From: Thermoplasmata archaeon
Lineage (GTDB): Archaea; Thermoplasmatota; Thermoplasmata; Thermoplasmatales; Thermoplasmataceae
Assembly (NCBI GenBank): GCA_021806355.1
Contig: JAJZXT010000083.1
Location: 1-8,580, forward strand
Direction: 5' to 3'
Length of the DNA stretch: 8,580 nucleotides
Numbering within the stretch: position 1 is the first letter of the stretch; each line of letters starts with the position of its first letter. Below the pieces are notes generated by a model. The model was not told the DNA's origin and did no database searches. It saw nothing but the letters and a program-made list of their open reading frames with translations. Shown one piece after another: positions 6,201-8,580 of the stretch. The position numbers were made by a program, and so were the translations under genes.

Positions 6201-6633
6201 TTGTCACATTGTATGCATTCCATATGTTTTGTGGAACATATGTTGGGTCGCCTGCATTTTGATAAGTTGCATTATAACAAATCATCGGTGAAGCCTGAGG
6301 TCCTGCTGATCCATTCAGGAGGTTGAATCCAGAAGTGGATTGCTCACTTTTCAATTGTCTCAGAAGTATTATAGGCATATTTCCATAAACATCTATGTAT
6401 TTCTTTCCAGATTGAAAAGCCACATTGAATTTGTTTAACTGTTTTTCAATTGGAATCATTCTTCCGGGATTGTTGAAATATAAGACAGATCTCAAGCTGG
6501 AATTGTTATGGTTCAATCCATCGGTATTAAACAATTCTACGTGGTTCGTGCCATTGTTGTTTTGAACTGCTGCGGCCGATATTGGCATCATCATCATTGC
6601 TGTGAAAAATATAGCAATTGCGATGCCTTTCAT
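3262..6633 (-). CDS. Secreted, membrane-anchored S53 (sedolisin-type) acid protease
   Basis: An endopeptidase of family S53, active at low pH; it is probably displayed on the cell surface for peptide scavenging. Numbered from the ATG at 6633 (1123 residues): a signal peptide 1-22 (MKG, hydrophobic core, AAA), a short pro-region to about 128, then the catalytic domain to about 475. The catalytic residues are Glu205 and Asp209 (ETSTD), oxyanion Asp290 (AASGDRG) and Ser396 (GGTSIAAP). VDAYGDP (161-167) is also typical. A long beta-rich region (about 476-820) has no clear family. A PEGA-like domain (about 823-892), a carboxypeptidase-regulatory-like domain (about 895-975) and an FnIII-like domain (about 980-1073) follow. 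A transmembrane segment (1076-1097) and a lysine/arginine tail close the protein. About 45 N-x-S/T sequons are spread over the ectodomain. Both aspartates of the usual calcium site seem replaced (Ser439, Asn455). An upstream in-frame TTG (6648) is less likely because a TATA box fits leaderless initiation at 6633. Confidence 0.93.
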   Translation of the reverse strand: MKGIAIAIFFTAMMMMPISAAAVQNNNGTNHVELFNTDGLNHNNSSLRSVLYFNNPGRMIPIEKQLNKFNVAFQSGKKYIDVYGNMPIILLRQLKSEQSTSGFNLLNGSAGPQASPMICYNATYQNAGDPTYVPQNIWNAYNVTNYSTRYGGSGETVAIVDAYGDPFLAYDLSVFDHTNNLLPTNVSIYEPFGPMIQTNFNWSIETSTDVEWVHAMAQRANILLVLVPNASSQYLQEAINLTVQNRMANVISLSWGVSENEMLPGLLNQYSNTFKQAAIDNISVVAASGDRGAFNGGKSLAVNFPASSPYVTAVGGTTLNALNGKFSQTAWGGGSGQNSFGSGGGFSSVFTAPKWQNPYGYNSTMRGVPDVSLDANKQTGVVVVDDNFNFTVGGTSIAAPMWAGMIAILDQVDGRSLGFINPLLYQISKTDYYGKALNSVSTGNNGYYKANYGWNPVTGLGTPNIGWMVKAIRNLTGPGGYEAIMAPPKDMASFNVSTYLNVSGTTVPMDNGSTFSFLSLQYAPGMGIFTGIKESYGEYKAVIKLVTGNYSSSYSYNIGNATNLKLWINVNGNFVTAGFNSGFHKFILFPEYLYESYIAVGLGRTGIYGNLYGFPSVSFSYPVISGKTTYAEKTFYGLYLNNTAAENYSSVNLTSNSRILDFSYGQATHSSIDPIKNMMGNRIEITLSLNETNGIISGILSQYSGNGTFYQNGNKIVGNTYNFSPPGPYNITFKSATVTTYIDIVIPQTLNSTLDIATSLDFNFSLETNVTLDNFLTFQGGNGSQFYLLKGNNSVSLFTKGFKDYSSNLNASSITSVNLTPEYVSLIISTSPANSSIDINGIVKQDINGISSFSLLPGKITITATHKYFASSNSTLYVYPGMNETYPVYLTPLSRMIAINGIVKNSKFHFNVPDVLVKYNNSDYSYTNSQGRYLLYVPVGPENISYYAEFYKQYNVSENSSTNTSINVDISFFLNTNPYLGNPTIAINRAIPLLFFTLFLGWTLTDVSSVNYLEIHYYQLGSPDNSSLKVSAGSTYTMINGIYPGKSYVFYIEVFLNDGQYFFSKGVEISYSNISFLALNISIAAFIALAIFSAASSIKKRIKRKKAFDKLMEETYGSRKKWK
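3271..3277 (+). terminator. T-run terminator for ALDH
   Basis: Seven consecutive T on the plus strand start 13 bases after the ALDH stop codon. The same bases encode lysines near the C terminus of the convergent protease. The ALDH transcript likely terminates here, overlapping the protease coding region. Confidence 0.45.
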
Positions 6634-6648
6634 ATGGTGTGAATACAA

Positions 6649-6664
6649 CTTTTATTAATATATC
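6649..6664. promoter_or_regulatory. Shared AT-rich core promoter between S53 protease and priS
   Basis: CTTTTATTAATATATC lies between the divergent genes. On the minus strand it reads as GATATATTAATA, centred about 24-26 bases before the protease ATG (6633), which predicts a leaderless transcript. On the plus strand TTTATTAAT would start transcription near 6680 and give priS a leader of about 20 nt. There is no other good box in the 66-base gap, so the two promoters probably overlap. Confidence 0.5.
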
Positions 6665-6699
6665 TATCATGGGTATTCATAACAGGCGAACAGGATTTT

Positions 6700-7827
6700 T
6701 TGAGGAACGAATTCAAGAATTATTACGAAGTAGCCAAGCTTCTGCTTCCAGATAAATTCAGTTCAAGAGAGATAGGGTATATTCCATTCAACGGGCCGAT
6801 GACAAGGCATGGAAATATATCATCAATTCTGGAATTCAGCAGTTTCATAAAGCAACTGGTTCCAAAACACCTTTACTATTCTGTTGCATATTATGACAAT
6901 CCTCTTGAAAGGGTAATGGCTGACAAAGGCTGGAATGGTGCAGAACTTATATTTGATCTCGACGCAGATCATATAGAAGGGGCGTCAAATATGACATATG
7001 AGGAGATCCTTTCAGAAGTCAAGAACCATACGAAGAGGCTTATAGAAAAATACCTTCTTGGCCTCCTGAGTTTTTCAGAAGACGAAATATATCTATATTT
7101 CTCTGGAGGAAGAGGATACCATGTGCATGTTAAGAGCGAAAGAGTCTACAATCTTTCATCAGATTCACGAAGGGAAATTGCCAATCTCGTTAGGGGGGAA
7201 GGCATAACTGCCAAGGAAATAAGGCAGAATCCATCGCTAATTAAGGAAGAGGGCGACAGCTGGGTAAAGGAAATTGATGATTTTTTTTGCAATATTATCA
7301 GAGAGTGTGGCGAAGGCAATGGAGAGGAAATTCTCAACTCAATTTTCAAGGACGGACGCGCTGCAAATGGTTATCTATCGAGCCTGAAAAGGCCTGCAGG
7401 CAAATCAAGCACCAATAAGAACCGGGGAATAGCATTATCAAAATCTGGTCCAGGAAAATACAGGTATTTTGAAGAAAATGATCTAAAGGTGCTGGAATTT
7501 GCTGTTTCAGAAGTAAAGAAAAGGGAAGCCTGCGAGATAGATGAACCTGTTTCAACTGATATACACAGGCTGATTAGATTTCCTGGAAGCCTTCATGGAA
7601 AGACAGGATTAGAAGTAGTTCAGATTCCACTGGAAGATTTCAGTTCATTTGATCCGCTTAGAGATGCTATCCCAGAAAAATTCAAATCAGGAGTGATAAA
7701 GATAAACACGCCAAAGAAAATTGAAATCAGGTTTGATGGTGAAATCTTCAAACTTGAGGGTACCGAAACTATCAGGAGGGACCTTGCCATATTTTTAATA
7801 AGTTCTGGCCGTTCTATATTAGAATGA
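6700..7827 (+). CDS. priS: DNA primase small (catalytic) subunit PriS
   Basis: PriS makes RNA or DNA primers for replication, normally as a heterodimer with PriL. The 375-residue product carries the archaeo-eukaryotic primase signature: Asp86 and Asp88 in LIFDLDADH, SGGRGYHVHV (135-144), and the third metal-binding aspartate Asp287 in STDIHRLIRFPGSLHGKTG. The N terminus NEFKNYYEVAKLLLPDKF...SREIGYIPF is also typical, so the start must lie at or near TTG 6700. No ATG or GTG is available upstream in frame across the intergenic gap, and a downstream ATG (Met34) would remove conserved sequence. AGGAT at 6692-6696 is a weak ribosome site. The cysteine/histidine zinc knuckle found after DxD in Pyrococcus PriS is absent; the only cysteines are 197, 203 and 278. 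PriL is not in the window. Confidence 0.95.
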   Translation: MRNEFKNYYEVAKLLLPDKFSSREIGYIPFNGPMTRHGNISSILEFSSFIKQLVPKHLYYSVAYYDNPLERVMADKGWNGAELIFDLDADHIEGASNMTYEEILSEVKNHTKRLIEKYLLGLLSFSEDEIYLYFSGGRGYHVHVKSERVYNLSSDSRREIANLVRGEGITAKEIRQNPSLIKEEGDSWVKEIDDFFCNIIRECGEGNGEEILNSIFKDGRAANGYLSSLKRPAGKSSTNKNRGIALSKSGPGKYRYFEENDLKVLEFAVSEVKKREACEIDEPVSTDIHRLIRFPGSLHGKTGLEVVQIPLEDFSSFDPLRDAIPEKFKSGVIKINTPKKIEIRFDGEIFKLEGTETIRRDLAIFLISSGRSILE

Positions 7828-7855
7828 GTATTAAACAATAATCAATACACAAAGG

Positions 7856-7867
7856 TTATTATATTTT
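7856..7867 (+). promoter_or_regulatory. TATA box for rubrerythrin-DUF3501
   Basis: TTATTATATTTT is centred about 31 bases before the rubrerythrin ATG at 7893 and predicts initiation around 7887-7891. The transcript would be leaderless or have only a few leading bases. This argues against the in-frame TTG at 7866, which overlaps the box itself. Confidence 0.5.
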
Positions 7868-7892
7868 GAAGAAATGCAAAGCCAGTGATAAA

Positions 7893-8315
7893 ATGGAATT
7901 TAGTAAATCTAAAACACTAGAAAACCTGAAGGCAGGTTTTGCAGGAGAGAGCCAGGCAAACAGAAGATATCTCTATTTCTCGCTGAAGGCAGATGAAGAG
8001 GGGCTGCAGGAAATTTCGCAGGTTTTCAGATCTACGGCAGATGGAGAGACTGCCCACGCTTTTGGACATCTTAAATATCTGGCGGCGGTCGGAGATCCAG
8101 TGACAGGAGAGCCAATAGGAACAACCGAACAGAATCTTAAATCTGCAATAGCAGGAGAGACATACGAATACTCTCAGATGTACCCAGGATTTGCAAAAGT
8201 GGCAAGGGACGAGGGCTTTGAAGATATAGCGCACTGGTTCGAAATACTTTCAAAGGCTGAGAAATCCCACGCAAAGAAATATGAAGAAACGCTTTCAAAA
8301 ATAAAGACAAACTGA
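7893..8315 (+). CDS. Rubrerythrin-family di-iron protein (no rubredoxin domain)
   Basis: Rubrerythrins reduce hydrogen peroxide in the cytoplasm using a non-haem di-iron centre. From ATG 7893 the protein is 140 residues and forms one ferritin-like four-helix bundle. All expected iron ligands are visible: Glu19 in ESQANRRY, Glu52 and His55 in GETAH, Glu89 and Glu92 in GETYEY, and Glu123 and His126 in EKSHA. Glu92 corresponds to the extra glutamate that separates rubrerythrins from bacterioferritin-type proteins. The C-terminal rubredoxin-like CxxC domain of classical rubrerythrin is missing, so electrons must come from a separate donor. The start is set by the TATA box spacing; GTGAT at 7885-7889 gives weak extra support. 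The gene lies 65 bases after priS and 8 bases before the DUF3501 gene, which suggests an operon with the latter. Confidence 0.95.
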   Translation: MEFSKSKTLENLKAGFAGESQANRRYLYFSLKADEEGLQEISQVFRSTADGETAHAFGHLKYLAAVGDPVTGEPIGTTEQNLKSAIAGETYEYSQMYPGFAKVARDEGFEDIAHWFEILSKAEKSHAKKYEETLSKIKTN

Positions 8316-8323
8316 GTGGTTCT

Positions 8324-8580
8324 ATGAAACCTATTATAAAGGGGGAGGTCTCTTCTCCCGAAGATTTCTCAAAGGTAGTGGATAACGAAAGAAAAGATGT
8401 TATACAATTAAAGAAATTAAGAAGGGTATCCACAAAGACCTTCAGCTTTCTTTTCGAATCCAGGGAAACATTGTTAAACCAGATAAACGAAATGATTTTT
8501 GTAGAAAACGTCCACGATGATGATGAGATAAACCGCTTGCTGAGAGTATACAATGAACAGATGCCGGGGAACAACGAGTT
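8324..8580 (+). CDS. DUF3501 family protein, N-terminal part (runs off the window)
   Basis: The first 85 codons are open to the window edge; the family is normally about 190-200 residues, so more than half is missing. Recognisable family features in order are VIQLKKLRRV (26-35), SFLFESRETLLNQINEM (41-57), an acidic stretch DDDE (65-68), and VYNEQMPGNNE (75-85). These correspond to the 'KkxRRv...lxFExRxTvxxQIqEM...YNxliPG' pattern I associate with DUF3501 (PF12007). The biochemical function is not established. In bacteria this family is commonly encoded beside a rubrerythrin and a heterodisulfide-reductase-like iron-sulfur protein, and the neighbour here is indeed a rubrerythrin only 8 bases upstream. 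Co-transcription is likely; GAGTGGT just before the ATG is a weak ribosome site. A role in peroxide defence or thiol/Fe-S redox chemistry is inferred from context only. The match is from memory of the family, not from a search. Confidence 0.82.
   Translation, partial: MKPIIKGEVSSPEDFSKVVDNERKDVIQLKKLRRVSTKTFSFLFESRETLLNQINEMIFVENVHDDDEINRLLRVYNEQMPGNNE

Noticed and set aside
6634..6648. TTG start adding five residues to the S53 protease
   Set aside because: The TATA box fits leaderless initiation at ATG 6633, and the signal peptide begins naturally with MKG there.
7874..7888. Four-codon mini-ORF just before the rubrerythrin start
   Set aside because: The predicted transcription start (about 7887-7891) lies at or beyond its end, so it would not be in the mRNA.
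7866..7892. TTG-initiated N-terminal extension of rubrerythrin
   Set aside because: It overlaps the TATA-like box, adds nine residues unlike the family, and the ATG at 7893 has suitable promoter spacing.
8137..8574. Minus-strand 145-codon ORF over the end of the window
   Set aside because: It is antisense to rubrerythrin and DUF3501, both of which have clear family motifs. Its translation is rich in serine and leucine with no recognisable feature.
1..8580. CRISPR array, tRNA or rRNA gene, toxin-antitoxin pair
   Set aside because: No regularly spaced direct repeats, tRNA-like cloverleaf or rRNA sequence was seen on either strand, and no adjacent small-gene pair of that type is present.

Overview
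The window is archaeal. It encodes an Alba chromatin protein and an archaeal/eukaryotic-type primase small subunit. TATA-like boxes sit about 25 bases upstream of several starts, and arginine is mostly AGG/AGA in moderately AT-rich DNA. A very large, secreted, membrane-anchored S53 (sedolisin-type) acid protease with about 45 N-glycosylation sequons, together with the style of the Alba, primase and rubrerythrin proteins, points to a thermoacidophile of the Thermoplasmatales (Thermoplasma/Ferroplasma/Cuniculiplasma-like). The order is an inference and the genus cannot be resolved by reading alone.

Layout. Bases 1-147 hold the 3' end of an IS200/IS605-family tnpB with the element's right-end hairpin (71-90), which is probably also the 3' end of its omega RNA. 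Next comes albA (265-537, +), preceded by a leader with a purine-rich Shine-Dalgarno-like block and a dyad. A trans-polyprenyl diphosphate synthase (625-1605, +) follows; its chain-length residues look like those of long-chain, quinone-type enzymes. An ALDH7/antiquitin-type aldehyde dehydrogenase (1702-3258, +) converges, with only 3 bases between stop codons, on the S53 protease (3262-6633, -). The protease is divergent from priS (6700-7827, +) across a 66-base intergenic region. The window ends with a rubrerythrin (7893-8315, +) and the first 85 codons of a DUF3501 protein (8324 to the edge, +), an apparent two-gene operon.

How the genes work together. Most are unrelated single-gene units: chromatin, isoprenoid/quinone biosynthesis, aldehyde oxidation, extracellular peptide acquisition and replication. 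Each seems to have its own promoter. The exception is rubrerythrin-DUF3501, which looks like a conserved oxidative-stress/redox pair. Three genes have possible TTG starts upstream of better ATG starts (albA, the protease, rubrerythrin). I chose the ATG in each case because of Shine-Dalgarno spacing or TATA-box distance.

I found no CRISPR array, tRNA, rRNA or complete transposon. I see no clearly new multi-gene system. The items most worth following are the TnpB/omega RNA right end with its flanking guide-position sequence, the degenerate calcium site and multidomain stalk of the protease, the rubrerythrin-DUF3501 locus, and altered residues in the prenyl synthase and the primase.
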